A stretch of DNA of 64,000 nucleotides, taken from Lachnospiraceae bacterium. Lineage in GTDB: Bacteria > Bacillota > Clostridia > Oscillospirales > Ruminococcaceae. Positions within the stretch are counted from its first letter, which is position 1, and every line of letters starts with the position of its first letter. The position numbers were made by a program, and so were the translations under genes. Of this stretch, positions 8,630-17,169 are shown piece by piece. The stretch lies in NCBI GenBank assembly GCA_023664705.1, contig JAMPFE010000004.1, positions 62,001 to 126,000 on the forward strand, given 5' to 3'. The notes below the pieces were generated by a model. That model was given only the letters and a program-made list of their open reading frames with translations. It was not told the origin of the DNA and searched no databases.

Positions 8630-8752
8630 AAAATCCGTCCCGAAGGCGTGCCGCCTTTGGCAATTCGTTTCATAGAAAATTTCGGTGTCAAGCGTTTTCG
8701 CTCGACACCGAAATAATTCTATACCACACGCGCCTTAACGGGGACGGATTTT
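8630..8752 (-). terminator. terminator of the ABC operon with a structured repeat in its loop
   Basis: A perfect 12-bp outer stem pairs 8630-8641 (AAAATCCGTCCC) with 8741-8752. Read on the minus strand it ends in ATTTTT. The loop (8642-8740) contains a small AAGGCG/CGCCTT hairpin and the dispersed hairpin repeat at 8680-8713. The same arrangement recurs at 36828-36949. Confidence 0.6.
8642..8735. repeat. dispersed hairpin repeat, copy 1
   Basis: About 94 bases, nearly identical to 36839-36932. It comprises a GGCGTGCCGCCTTTGGCAAT module and a hairpin (8680-8713) with stem TTTCGGTGTC/GACACCGAAA, an A-C mismatch, a second stem AGCG/CGCT and a TTTT loop, flanked by ATAGAA/TTCTAT. The hairpin core also occurs at 31981-32010 and 63821-63852, each time downstream of a gene. 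Confidence 0.75.
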
Positions 8753-8775
8753 ACCACATGCAAGACCTCCGCAAA

Positions 8776-9054
8776 CCGCATAACAGCGCCGCCGAACCGC
8801 TTTTTCGATACTCTCCGAAAGCGCGGAACACAGCCAAGCCGCATAACAGCGCCGCCGAGCCGCTCTTTCGGCATCTCGTAAAGCGCGGAGCACAGCTCAA
8901 ACCGCATAACAGCGCCGCCGAGCCGCTCTTTCGATACCCTCCGAAAGCGCGGAACACAACCCAAGCCGCATAACAGCGTCGCCGAGCCGCTTTTTCGATA
9001 CTCTCCGAAAGCGCGGAGCACAGCCAAGCCGCATAACAACGCCGCCGAGCCGCA
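8776..9054. repeat. 63-bp tandem repeat, about 4.5 units
   Basis: The marker CCGCATAACAGCGCCGCCGA (with small changes) starts at 8776, 8839, 8902, 8966 and 9029, a period of 63 (once 64) bases. The unit also contains, on the minus strand, a variant of GGAGGGTATCGAAAGAGCGG, which matches the last codons of the adjoining permease gene. The array abuts that gene's stop codon, suggesting it grew out of the gene's 3' end. No coding role is apparent. Confidence 0.85.
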
Positions 9055-10125
9055 TCAGTTCGCGAGACCCGCTCTTTCGATACCCTCCGTGAAGTACTTC
9101 TGGAGGAAGATATACATGATAAGAATGGGCGCTATCGCCATAAGGCAGCCCGCCTCGACCCATACCATGTAGTCGACGGCGTTGCCCACCAGACCCGTTT
9201 TCCACTGCGAAATGGTATTTGCAAGATTCGAGACCTGAAGCGACATCGTCTGCGCGTTCGTAAAGAACATCGAGCTGATGAAGTAATCGTTCCAATACCA
9301 CACGATCGAAAAAATGAATACTGTCAAAAACGAACTTGCAGCATTCGGCACCATAACGCTTATAAACGTCTTGAACGGACCGCAGCCGTCGAGATACGCC
9401 GCGTCCTCGAGCTCCTTGGGGAGACCGCGGAAGAACTGTCTGAACAGGTAGATGAACAGACCGCCGCGGATGCCGTTGCCGAAAATCGCGGGGATATACA
9501 TCGTGAAGTTGGTGTTCGTGAGGTTTATCGCGTCGCCCGTCAGCGCGTTCAGCAAGCCGAAGATGTCGAAGTTTCTGAACAGGTTGAACTGCGGCATAAT
9601 GATGACCTGCGGCGGCACGATTATTTGCAGCAGAACCAACGCGAACAGCGCTTTCTTTCCTTTGAACTGAAATCTCGCGAAGCCGTAGCCCGTAACGGCG
9701 CACGCCGCCACCTGAAGAACCGACGCCACAACGTTGAGCGTTATGGTGCTCCAGAGAACGTTGGGGTAATTTATCGCGCTCCATACCTCCTTGAAGTTCT
9801 CAAGGCGTATGGTTTTCGGGATCCACATTACCGACGGGTCTGTCATTTCAGCCTGCGGACGCAGCGAGGCGCTTATCATATACATTATCGGGTAAAGGAT
9901 AACGAACGCCAGACCGAATATCAGAACGCCTCTGAATATCGGCCACAGCCAGCCGCCGACCCTGCGCCAGAAGATCCCGCCGTAGTGCTTGCGCTCCGCG
10001 GGGGTATAATGCGGATAGTTTTTGATGATGCTCCAGTTTGTCACGCGGTAATACTTTTTATCGCGGTCGGGCTCGCCGTCCGAGCCCGCGGGTACGGAGG
10101 CGGTTTTGATAATTTCTTCGGACAA
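9055..10125 (-). CDS. sugar ABC transporter permease (MalG-type)
   Basis: Inner-membrane permease subunit of a carbohydrate importer. From the TTG start it has 356 residues: a roughly 55-residue charged cytoplasmic N-terminus, then six membrane segments and the EAA loop ELEDAAYLDGCGPFKTFISV that docks the ATPase. TTG at 10125 is chosen because AAGGAGG precedes it by 8 bases and it clears the upstream stop codon at 10139. A longer ATG start at 10161 would overlap the upstream gene and has no ribosome site. The C-terminus YFTEGIERAGLAN is typical of the family. It pairs with the next gene upstream in transcription and is the last gene of the operon. Confidence 0.9.
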   Translation of the reverse strand: MSEEIIKTASVPAGSDGEPDRDKKYYRVTNWSIIKNYPHYTPAERKHYGGIFWRRVGGWLWPIFRGVLIFGLAFVILYPIMYMISASLRPQAEMTDPSVMWIPKTIRLENFKEVWSAINYPNVLWSTITLNVVASVLQVAACAVTGYGFARFQFKGKKALFALVLLQIIVPPQVIIMPQFNLFRNFDIFGLLNALTGDAINLTNTNFTMYIPAIFGNGIRGGLFIYLFRQFFRGLPKELEDAAYLDGCGPFKTFISVMVPNAASSFLTVFIFSIVWYWNDYFISSMFFTNAQTMSLQVSNLANTISQWKTGLVGNAVDYMVWVEAGCLMAIAPILIMYIFLQKYFTEGIERAGLAN

Positions 10126-10138
10126 TTCAAGCACCTCC

Positions 10139-11296
10139 TTATTCGTTCTCGTAGTAAACAAACCTGTTTACTATCAGAATGACGATACCGAGTATCGCGC
10201 CTATTATTGCGAAGTATATCCAAGCCATTGCTGCCGAATAGCCGTATTCGCCGAGCTGCGCCTGCTTGAGAACCAGGTTCATTACGTCGTTGTCCGTGGA
10301 GACGAACGCGTCGATGATAGTGTACACCAGGTTTGCGAGTATCATCGGGCTGATTATCGGGAAGGTTATCTTCCAGAAGAACTCCCACGCGGTCGCGCCC
10401 TCCATATTTGCCGCTTCCTTTGCGGACGGGGGGATATTCTGAAGCGCGGAGAGGAATATCAGTATCTGGATACCCGAGTTCCACACGAGGTTGAGAATGT
10501 TCGAGGTGATATCCTCGATCAAGTCCGTGAACTGTGGGTTGATGTTGTAGATGCCGACGAACTCCAGCAGCTCGGAAACCAAGTCTGTTTTGAACAGCGC
10601 GCTGAACTGCGTTGCGCCCGAGATGCCCTGCGACGCCATATCGCCGTTGATGACCGTGATTATGGGACCCGTCGCGATGAGCACGGGCAGGAAGAATATC
10701 GCTCTCGCGAGGGTCCTTCCTCTGAACTTCTGATTAAGCATTATCGCTATGAACAGCGAGAATATCATGATTACGAACGCCTGCGGGATTATCTCTCCTA
10801 TCGACTCCACGAGCAATCTCGGGAAGTCGGGGTCGCCCGTGAACGCCTTTATATAGTGCCCGAAGTTGTTCCATTCGAGGTGGATGCCCGCGTTGGTGTA
10901 GCCCGCCGCGATAGCGTCCGCCTTGGACATCTGAATGGTTCTGTTGAGCGAATACGCGAGCGAGGTTATGACGGGGGAAACGAACAGCCAGAGCGAGCCG
11001 ACGAGCCATAGCGAAATGAACCCGTAGCCGTACATGCGCTTTTTCCGTTCGTAGGGGATCTTGTTGGTCTTTATTTTGCGCTCCCTTTTTTCGCCCTTCA
11101 TTCGGCGGACGTCGGTCTCCTCGCCTGCCGCATTGAACGCGGCTGCTGCTGCCGTATTATGCGCCGAGCGCTTTACGGCGGGAGCCTCTTGTACGGTCTG
11201 CTCCGCGGCTGCTTCAGCCCGGACGGTCTCGACCGCTTCTTCAACCTTGGGGGTGTTTTCCGCTGCTTCCGATGCTGCTTTATTTTTCTTACTCAT
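10139..11296 (-). CDS. sugar ABC transporter permease (MalF-type) with long N-terminal extension
   Basis: A 385-residue partner permease. The first about 85 residues are an Ala/Glu-rich, lysine-rich cytoplasmic extension not needed for the permease fold. It is followed by a membrane segment (FISLWLVGSLWLFVSPVI), five or six further segments, and the EAA loop PPSAKEAANMEGATAWEFFW. The ATG overlaps the upstream TGA by one base (TGATG), so translation is coupled to the DUF5696 gene. Sugar specificity cannot be read from the sequence. Confidence 0.9.
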   Translation of the reverse strand: MSKKNKAASEAAENTPKVEEAVETVRAEAAAEQTVQEAPAVKRSAHNTAAAAAFNAAGEETDVRRMKGEKRERKIKTNKIPYERKKRMYGYGFISLWLVGSLWLFVSPVITSLAYSLNRTIQMSKADAIAAGYTNAGIHLEWNNFGHYIKAFTGDPDFPRLLVESIGEIIPQAFVIMIFSLFIAIMLNQKFRGRTLARAIFFLPVLIATGPIITVINGDMASQGISGATQFSALFKTDLVSELLEFVGIYNINPQFTDLIEDITSNILNLVWNSGIQILIFLSALQNIPPSAKEAANMEGATAWEFFWKITFPIISPMILANLVYTIIDAFVSTDNDVMNLVLKQAQLGEYGYSAAMAWIYFAIIGAILGIVILIVNRFVYYENE

Positions 11297-13641
11297 CAGT
11301 CAGTCGTCGCTCCTTTCCAAGATTTTTCGGGCAGCTGTACCTCCGAGCCGTTTATCTTCAGAGAATAATTCTCGAGGTCGGCTGTGAGGACGGTGCTGTT
11401 TTCAAACGTACACTCGACCACTTTTGACGAGAGGTACTTGTAATCCGTTATAGGCGAGCCCGATACGCCCGAGATGTTGTCCCTGAAGAACTTGTATTCC
11501 TCGGCGGCGATGTCGAGCCAGCCCTCGTAGTGCGTGTAGAACAGCTTTTCGTACTTGCAGTCCGTGAGCGTGTTGGGGGACTCGTACATGAAATCGTAAT
11601 GCAGGGGAGTGCCCGTTACGACGGAGAGCAGGAACAGCTCGTCTGCGCTTGCGCTCGCGTTTCTTGCCTTGGAGGTGTACGGGATGTACCCGTGAACGAC
11701 GAGCTGATAGAACGGGATATCGTAATCCGAGATGTCAAAGCCGCTGCTGTAGAGCGGTATATTGCGCATGCTGTCGACATACTTAAGCGCGTAATCGTTG
11801 CACGCGGACGCCTCGAACTTTATGCCGCTGCTGTTGATGAGCTCGTAGCTCTTCTTGAGGTTCTCGACCGCCTGCTGACGGGAGGTCTTTTTGTTGGCGC
11901 TGCCGCTGTAATCGCTGTACAGCAGGCTTGTGCCGTTGCCGACGGAGATAGCGCCTATGCCCTCCGCCGAAAAGCTCGATACGACCTCGCCGTAGACCTT
12001 GGTGTAATAGGCGGGGGTGAGGATAAACCAGTTGGGTCTTGTGTCGTGCTGCGTGCCGAAGGCTATCTCGTACTCGCTCTGGGTCGCGTATGCCTTTGTA
12101 ACGCCGATGACCGACGCGCCCGTTTTGGAGTAGCCGTTTCCGCTGCGCTCGTATTCGGTGAGGTCGACGTTCGGCGCGAGCGTTATGCCCTCGGAATTGC
12201 AGTAATCGAGCAATGCCTTGAACGCGCTCTTTCCGCCGAGCGAGCTTGCGTAATCGACGGAACTGGAAATCCTGTCGGTGAGACCCGCCTTATTGAAATC
12301 GTTGTACGCGACGACCATATTGTCGACGCCGCGGCTCTTCAGCTCTTGGAGAATAAGCTTTGCCTGCTCGTAGGTGGTCGCGGGAGTCTCCAGCTTGAGC
12401 GGGATCCCGAGAACGGAGCGCTCCTTGACCGCGCCGCCGTAAAGCTCGACGTAGAGCGGGTTGTTTTCGCCCGACTTCTGCGTCATCATGCCCTCGTCGA
12501 GCAGATACTGCTGATAGCGCTTGGCTATGTCGACGTAGGTCGTGCCGCTCTTTGCTATCGGGTAATAGCGCACGGTGAGCCTCGGCTCGGCGACTCTCGC
12601 CTGCTCGTAGGCTTTGAGCATTACCGCGTTTACGCCGCCCAAGTTGAACTGGTCGGTGCCTCTTACCGCGAACTCGAAGTAAGCCGTGTTGTAGCCCGTG
12701 CCGCTTTGACCGGCGACGCCCGCTTTGGCGGTGGCGTACGCGGCGCCCTCGGTTATTACCTCAAGCAGCGCGGAATTTTCCTTGACGACGCCGAGTATCG
12801 GCAGGTAAGCCTGCTCGGTCTTTTTCGGCGCTCTTTCCTGCGAAAGCGCGTAATCGCGCCCGTATATCTTCTGCGAATACATATTCGACGAGGTTTTGCC
12901 GTTGTTGAAGTTGATAACGGCTCCCGAACCGTCGGGAATGACGAAATAACCCTCCTCGTCGGTATACGCGGCGTTCATGCCCGGGAACAGGCTCAGGTCG
13001 ACTATCGAGCGCGTGGACTCGCCCGCTTCGTCGGGGGACTCCATTTCCAGCTCGTAGACCTCGTCGAGCGCCACGGAGACGTCGTAATGGTCGTCCGTAA
13101 GCGTTACGTAGACGGGAACCGTGATGCCCTGCTCGGGGAACGTGACCGTCGACTTAAAGCCGTTGGCTGTCCTTTCGACGGTCGTGGAGCCGTCGTATGC
13201 CGAACGCACGAACGTTATGGGCGCGTCGCTGTCCGTTACCTTGGCGCTGTTTATCGTCATGGAGGACTTCATCTGCGCCTTGAGCTGCGCGCTCCTTGTG
13301 TTCGGGTCGTTGTCGACGCTGTACGGATTGCTCCAGATCACCTCGCCGTTTGCGAGGCACTCGACCGCGAATACGCCCGTCATCTCGTTGACGTACATCT
13401 TCAGCGTCGACGACGAAGCGCACTCCGTCATCTCGGCAAGCGCCTGCGCCTCGGTTATCTGCGGCTGCTCCGAAGCAGCCTCCTGCTCCGCGCCGTCCGC
13501 CGCGTTATCGGCAGCGCCGTCCTCGACGGGCTGAACCGCCTCGGTATTATCCGCCGCCTCGGACCACGCGCTCTGGCTCGTCGTTGCCAACATAACTGCG
13601 CAAAGCGCGGAAATCATTATTTTCTTGCGAAATTGCAGCAT
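11296..13641 (-). CDS. DUF5696 family exported protein
   Basis: A 781-residue secreted protein. The N-terminal signal peptide (KKIMISALCAVMLATTSQSAWS) is followed by an acidic Ala/Glu linker to about residue 62 and then a long globular region. I recognise the DUF5696 family from its layout (ITVPVYVTLTDDHYDVSVAL, FFVIPDGSGAVI-like VIPDGSGAVINFNNGK, VRYYPIAKSGTTYVDIAKRY, DNMVVAYNDFNKAG) and from its neighbourhood beside sugar ABC permeases. The central part resembles a TIM-barrel-like enzyme domain, but I see no diagnostic glycosidase motif. No lipobox is present. It probably acts outside the membrane on, or as accessory to, the imported glycan; the activity is unknown. Confidence 0.75.
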   Translation of the reverse strand: MLQFRKKIMISALCAVMLATTSQSAWSEAADNTEAVQPVEDGAADNAADGAEQEAASEQPQITEAQALAEMTECASSSTLKMYVNEMTGVFAVECLANGEVIWSNPYSVDNDPNTRSAQLKAQMKSSMTINSAKVTDSDAPITFVRSAYDGSTTVERTANGFKSTVTFPEQGITVPVYVTLTDDHYDVSVALDEVYELEMESPDEAGESTRSIVDLSLFPGMNAAYTDEEGYFVIPDGSGAVINFNNGKTSSNMYSQKIYGRDYALSQERAPKKTEQAYLPILGVVKENSALLEVITEGAAYATAKAGVAGQSGTGYNTAYFEFAVRGTDQFNLGGVNAVMLKAYEQARVAEPRLTVRYYPIAKSGTTYVDIAKRYQQYLLDEGMMTQKSGENNPLYVELYGGAVKERSVLGIPLKLETPATTYEQAKLILQELKSRGVDNMVVAYNDFNKAGLTDRISSSVDYASSLGGKSAFKALLDYCNSEGITLAPNVDLTEYERSGNGYSKTGASVIGVTKAYATQSEYEIAFGTQHDTRPNWFILTPAYYTKVYGEVVSSFSAEGIGAISVGNGTSLLYSDYSGSANKKTSRQQAVENLKKSYELINSSGIKFEASACNDYALKYVDSMRNIPLYSSGFDISDYDIPFYQLVVHGYIPYTSKARNASASADELFLLSVVTGTPLHYDFMYESPNTLTDCKYEKLFYTHYEGWLDIAAEEYKFFRDNISGVSGSPITDYKYLSSKVVECTFENSTVLTADLENYSLKINGSEVQLPEKSWKGATTD

Positions 13642-13666
13642 TTTTACACCACCATCTTCAAACTAT

Positions 13667-14428
13667 TTAACGCAGCTTCTTCTGCTCCTTCTTGATCTGA
13701 GCTTTTTCGTACATGGTATACGCGACGCAAACTATCGCGATAACCGCCGCTATAACGCCTATCATTATCAAGATCAGCGCCGCCGACGACAGGCTCGGAT
13801 TTCTGTAGAGCAGCTCCGTGTATACCGCGTAAACGAACAGGTAGACCTGCTGGAACAGCGACACGAGCAGCACTGCCAAGATTATCATGATGACCATTGC
13901 CACTATCGTAAAGATCATTGACAATATCGTCTGCCAGAAATTATACTGGTGGACGGTTTTCATGCCCGATATAAGCAAAAGCGCGCTGTAGGCTATCGTG
14001 ACGATGCTTACGAACGTAAGGAACGTGCTCTCGTCGCTTGTAAGGCAGTTGGAAAGAATGATGTTTACGGCTCTGCCGATGATGTACGGCACGAGAGCGT
14101 ACGCCGTGTTGACGCAGATGTTTTTCATCGAGCCCTCGCCGTTGAAGAGCGTACACAGCGCCCAGTTGCCGATGACCCATGTAGCGAACAGCAGGACAGA
14201 CTGAAGGATGACGGGGACGATGTTGAAAACCTTGGTCATTGCGTGGTTGTGCAGGAAGCCCGTCATGAGCTGGTCGCAGACGCTGACAACGAAGAACAGC
14301 AGGACGATGACCATTGCCACCTTCATATTGTAGGCTTTCTTCCAGCGGAGATCCTCGTAGCCCTCAAAGGGGTGGCGCATAATGTAGAACGGCCATTTCC
14401 AAGCGGGAAGATCCAAATCAAATCGCAT
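13667..14428 (-). CDS. Yip1-like multi-spanning membrane protein
   Basis: A 253-residue integral membrane protein. The N-terminus PAWKWPFYIMRHPFEGYEDL is the usual entry to bacterial YIP1-family proteins. About six hydrophobic segments follow (starting near residues 38, 70, 110, 140, 165 and 215), and the end is basic (EKAQIKKEQKKLR). A strong GAGGAGGGG site precedes the ATG. It lies between the NHL/TPR gene and the DUF5696 gene, four bases after the former. The role within the uptake locus is unknown. Confidence 0.75.
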   Translation of the reverse strand: MRFDLDLPAWKWPFYIMRHPFEGYEDLRWKKAYNMKVAMVIVLLFFVVSVCDQLMTGFLHNHAMTKVFNIVPVILQSVLLFATWVIGNWALCTLFNGEGSMKNICVNTAYALVPYIIGRAVNIILSNCLTSDESTFLTFVSIVTIAYSALLLISGMKTVHQYNFWQTILSMIFTIVAMVIMIILAVLLVSLFQQVYLFVYAVYTELLYRNPSLSSAALILIMIGVIAAVIAIVCVAYTMYEKAQIKKEQKKLR

Positions 14429-14431
14429 CGC

Positions 14432-16081
14432 TTACCCCTCCTCTTTCTTTTGCTGCTCGCGGAGTATTTTATCCGCCGCGGCGCGTTTTTTCGCTCTCGA
14501 CTTGTTTCTTACGGACGAGACGACGTAGATCGCGACGAATATCGCGACGATTATCAAGGCGAACAGCGTGAAGTTCTCGCGGATAAAGTTCATGCGCCAG
14601 CTCTTGAACGCGTCGGAATAGCCGCTTCTCGACTGGAGGTAGAAATTATCCATGGCTGCCTCGTAGTCCTTGGCGTTGAGGTAGGCGTTGCCGAGACCGA
14701 TATACGCCATCCAGTAGTTGGAATCGCGGCGCAGAACCTCGCGCCAAGGCTCCATTGCCTCGTTGTATTTGCCCGCGTTGAACAGGGACATTGCCTCGTG
14801 GACTATCGAGCCGAACTCCGTGCGCTTGAACACGGTTACGGTGCTCTTGCTGCTGTCGAGGACGTACACGTTCGTGCCGAGGCTCTCGACGGCGTTTACC
14901 GTGGAAAACGTGCCCTTCTGGTCGCCGCTGCCGCCGAAGATGAACATCAGCGTACATTCGTCGTCGTACTGGAACACGCGCCCCGTCGTAAGGTCGAGCA
15001 GGTTTATCTCGCCGTTGGGTCCGACGTCGACGTCGCATATCTGCGAGCTGTACGTCGTGCCGCGGTAATACTTGACGAGCGGGTCTCCGAAGGTGTACTC
15101 GTTATAGCCGAGGTTGATGAATATATTCGTGCCCGCGGAGTTCATCTTTTTAAGGATATCCGTGTCGGAGTTCTTGTTTTTCGTTACCGTGTAGACGAAG
15201 TTGTCGTCGTCGATGTCGAAGTTTGTGAGCTCGACGGGGACGCTCCTCTTCATGCGCTTTATCTGCTCGGTGGTCATGATGAGCTTCCAGAAGGCGTTTA
15301 AGATGACCTCGCCCGTTTTCTCTACGCGGTTTGCGCCGTAGTAGCCGTTGAACTCGCCCTCGCGCGAGAACACGACCGCGCCCCTCGTGATCGTCGTAAT
15401 GCAGACGTAAACGTTCTTAGCCGCGTCGATGAGCACCTTTTCGGGGCGGAACGTCGTTCCCGCGTCGTAGTAGATGCCGTCGGGTCTCGTAAAGACCTCG
15501 CGCACCTTTCCGTAGCTTTCGCCGCCGCTCGTTTCTATGGCGAACTGCACAACGCGCTCGTTTTCACTGTCGGCGACATAGACGTTGTCCTCGTCGACAA
15601 ACACGCCCGTGGGGGTGTTCAGGTATACATTCGTTTCTCTTGAATAGCGGTCCTCGGCAAGGGCACCGCTGTCGACCTGCGCCTTTTTCTCGGCGAGCCA
15701 TTCGTCCATATCGGAGAAATCGAGGCGCTCGATTATATGCGCGAGACCGAAATTGCTGTCGGTAACGATCACGCGGCCCTTGCGCGTTCTCGAATCGGGA
15801 TCCGCGACATAGCCGCTGTCCGCGATATAGAGCATATCGTTGTCGTCGAAGAAAATGTCGACGGGGTTTGTCATCTGACCGCAGCCGATATCAATACCCG
15901 AGACTACCCTGTCAACGACGTAGCCGTTCTGCGACGGCACGGGGTCGCCCCACCAGTCGTAGTTATAGCCCGTATACGGCTCGTCTGCATATGCAACAAC
16001 GCCCGTGCACAAAACCGCCGCCGCCAGAACAGCGGACACGACGCGTCTTGCGATGCGTTTTATTGATGGCACCGAAATCAT
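14432..16081 (-). CDS. exported NHL-repeat/TPR protein with C-terminal membrane anchor
   Basis: A 549-residue protein with a signal peptide (KRIARRVVSAVLAAAVLCTG), an NHL-type beta-propeller region (repeated PVDIFFDDNDMLYIADSG, PTGVFVDEDNVYVADSENER, KVLIDAAKNVYVC), two TPR-like helical hairpins (GKYNEAMEPWREVLRRDSN and AYLNAKDYEAAMDNF, about residues 440-485), and a C-terminal membrane helix near residue 510 with a basic tail. It would be anchored outside the membrane with a short cytoplasmic tail. GTG at 16072 is better spaced from AAAGGA than ATG at 16081, so the protein may be three residues shorter. Probable scaffold or sensor of the uptake system; this is inference. Confidence 0.75.
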   Translation of the reverse strand: MISVPSIKRIARRVVSAVLAAAVLCTGVVAYADEPYTGYNYDWWGDPVPSQNGYVVDRVVSGIDIGCGQMTNPVDIFFDDNDMLYIADSGYVADPDSRTRKGRVIVTDSNFGLAHIIERLDFSDMDEWLAEKKAQVDSGALAEDRYSRETNVYLNTPTGVFVDEDNVYVADSENERVVQFAIETSGGESYGKVREVFTRPDGIYYDAGTTFRPEKVLIDAAKNVYVCITTITRGAVVFSREGEFNGYYGANRVEKTGEVILNAFWKLIMTTEQIKRMKRSVPVELTNFDIDDDNFVYTVTKNKNSDTDILKKMNSAGTNIFINLGYNEYTFGDPLVKYYRGTTYSSQICDVDVGPNGEINLLDLTTGRVFQYDDECTLMFIFGGSGDQKGTFSTVNAVESLGTNVYVLDSSKSTVTVFKRTEFGSIVHEAMSLFNAGKYNEAMEPWREVLRRDSNYWMAYIGLGNAYLNAKDYEAAMDNFYLQSRSGYSDAFKSWRMNFIRENFTLFALIIVAIFVAIYVVSSVRNKSRAKKRAAADKILREQQKKEEG

Positions 16082-16104
16082 CCTTTCGTAAGTAAAATCA
16101 AACG

Positions 16105-16965
16105 TCAGTCCTTAAGACCCGAGTGAGCCATTGTTTCAACAACGTTGCTCTGCAAAATAAGGAACAGTATCATGGGCGGCAGCATCAATACAACGACCGT
16201 CGCGTAAGAAACGCCCGCTCTCGCGAGACCCGACGCCGCTATCTGCTGCATTACTATCGGGATGGGCTTAAGCTGCTCGGAATACACGAACAGATAACCC
16301 GTTATCTGCCAGGCGCCCTGGAACGCGAATATCATCAGCGTGAGCCACGCGGGCTTTACGTTCGGCATAACTATCTGCCAGCAGATTCTCAGGTGAGACG
16401 CGCCGTCGAGCTTTGCAGCCTCTATCATGGATTCGGGTATCTGCCCCATAAACTGCTTCATGAGGAACAAGCCCATGGGCGTCGCGATATAGGGCAGAGT
16501 AAGCGCCAGATAGGTGTCGATAAGACCCATATTCGCCATTACGATATACTGTACGATATATGTAACGGAGGACGTAAACAGCAGCGCCACCTCGATTATC
16601 TTGTTCATCGCTCTGACGCCCGGCGCCTTTACCTTAGCCAGAACATACGCCGCGGAGGACGCGAACAGCAGCTGCGCTACGGTGACGACTACCGAAACGA
16701 ACACGGAGTTGAACACGTATCTCGAGAACGGGACGTCCATGCCGCCCGCGACCTTGAGCATATCCTCGAAGGACTGCATCGTCGGGCGCATTACGTAAAG
16801 CTTCGGCGGGAACAGGAACAGCTCCTCGACGGGCTTTATCGACTGAATGATCGAGAAATAGATCGGGAAGAGCATGAAAACGCCGACCAGAGCGAGGAGG
16901 ATGAATATCGCGATATCGCCGCCGCGGGAGCCTCCCCACATTCTTCTTTTCTTGATTATTCGCAA
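16105..16965 (-). CDS. sugar ABC transporter permease (MalG-type), second pair
   Basis: A 286-residue permease with six membrane segments and the EAA loop ESMIEAAKLDGASHLRICWQ. The TTG at 16965 is supported by GGAGGA seven bases upstream. The start overlaps the stop codon region of the mini-protein gene by ten bases, so the two are coupled. Together with the gene at 17170 it makes a second complete permease heterodimer in the operon. Confidence 0.92.
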   Translation of the reverse strand: MRIIKKRRMWGGSRGGDIAIFILLALVGVFMLFPIYFSIIQSIKPVEELFLFPPKLYVMRPTMQSFEDMLKVAGGMDVPFSRYVFNSVFVSVVVTVAQLLFASSAAYVLAKVKAPGVRAMNKIIEVALLFTSSVTYIVQYIVMANMGLIDTYLALTLPYIATPMGLFLMKQFMGQIPESMIEAAKLDGASHLRICWQIVMPNVKPAWLTLMIFAFQGAWQITGYLFVYSEQLKPIPIVMQQIAASGLARAGVSYATVVVLMLPPMILFLILQSNVVETMAHSGLKD

Positions 16966-17156
16966 GTGAAGTCCTCCTCTCCCGTGAGTCTTTTAATGGT
17001 GTGGCAAGCCAGAGCGACTATTGCCGAGGTCGCCAGTATCGCCAGCATACCCACCGCGAGAACTCTCATAAGCTCGCTGTCGAACAGCTTCATCGGGCAG
17101 GAGCACTCCTTTTCGCAAATGCCTTCCTCGGAAAGCTCTTTTTTCAGAAACTTCAT
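16956..17156 (-). CDS. Cys-rich single-pass mini-membrane protein
   Basis: 66 residues: a charged N-terminus with a Cys cluster (GICEKECSCPMK, residues 14-25), one hydrophobic helix (VLAVGMLAILATSAIVALAC), and a short tail ending EEDFTCE. The ATG at 17156 follows AAGGGGG; an upstream frame extension has no ribosome site. It is inserted between the two permease genes of one pair. I do not recognise a family. The CxxxCxC arrangement could bind a metal or form disulphides, but this is speculative. Confidence 0.65.
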   Translation of the reverse strand: MKFLKKELSEEGICEKECSCPMKLFDSELMRVLAVGMLAILATSAIVALACHTIKRLTGEEDFTCE

Positions 17157-17169
17157 CTCAAAAGCCCCC

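Noticed and set aside
8719..9039. Open frames on the minus strand through the 63-bp tandem repeats
   Set aside because: They merely read the repeat unit; no ribosome site, and repeated L-C-G-L/A-V-L-R-A-F-G motifs with no protein-like features.
8776..9054. Possible CRISPR array
   Set aside because: The whole 63-base unit repeats with no unique spacers, and there are no cas genes nearby.
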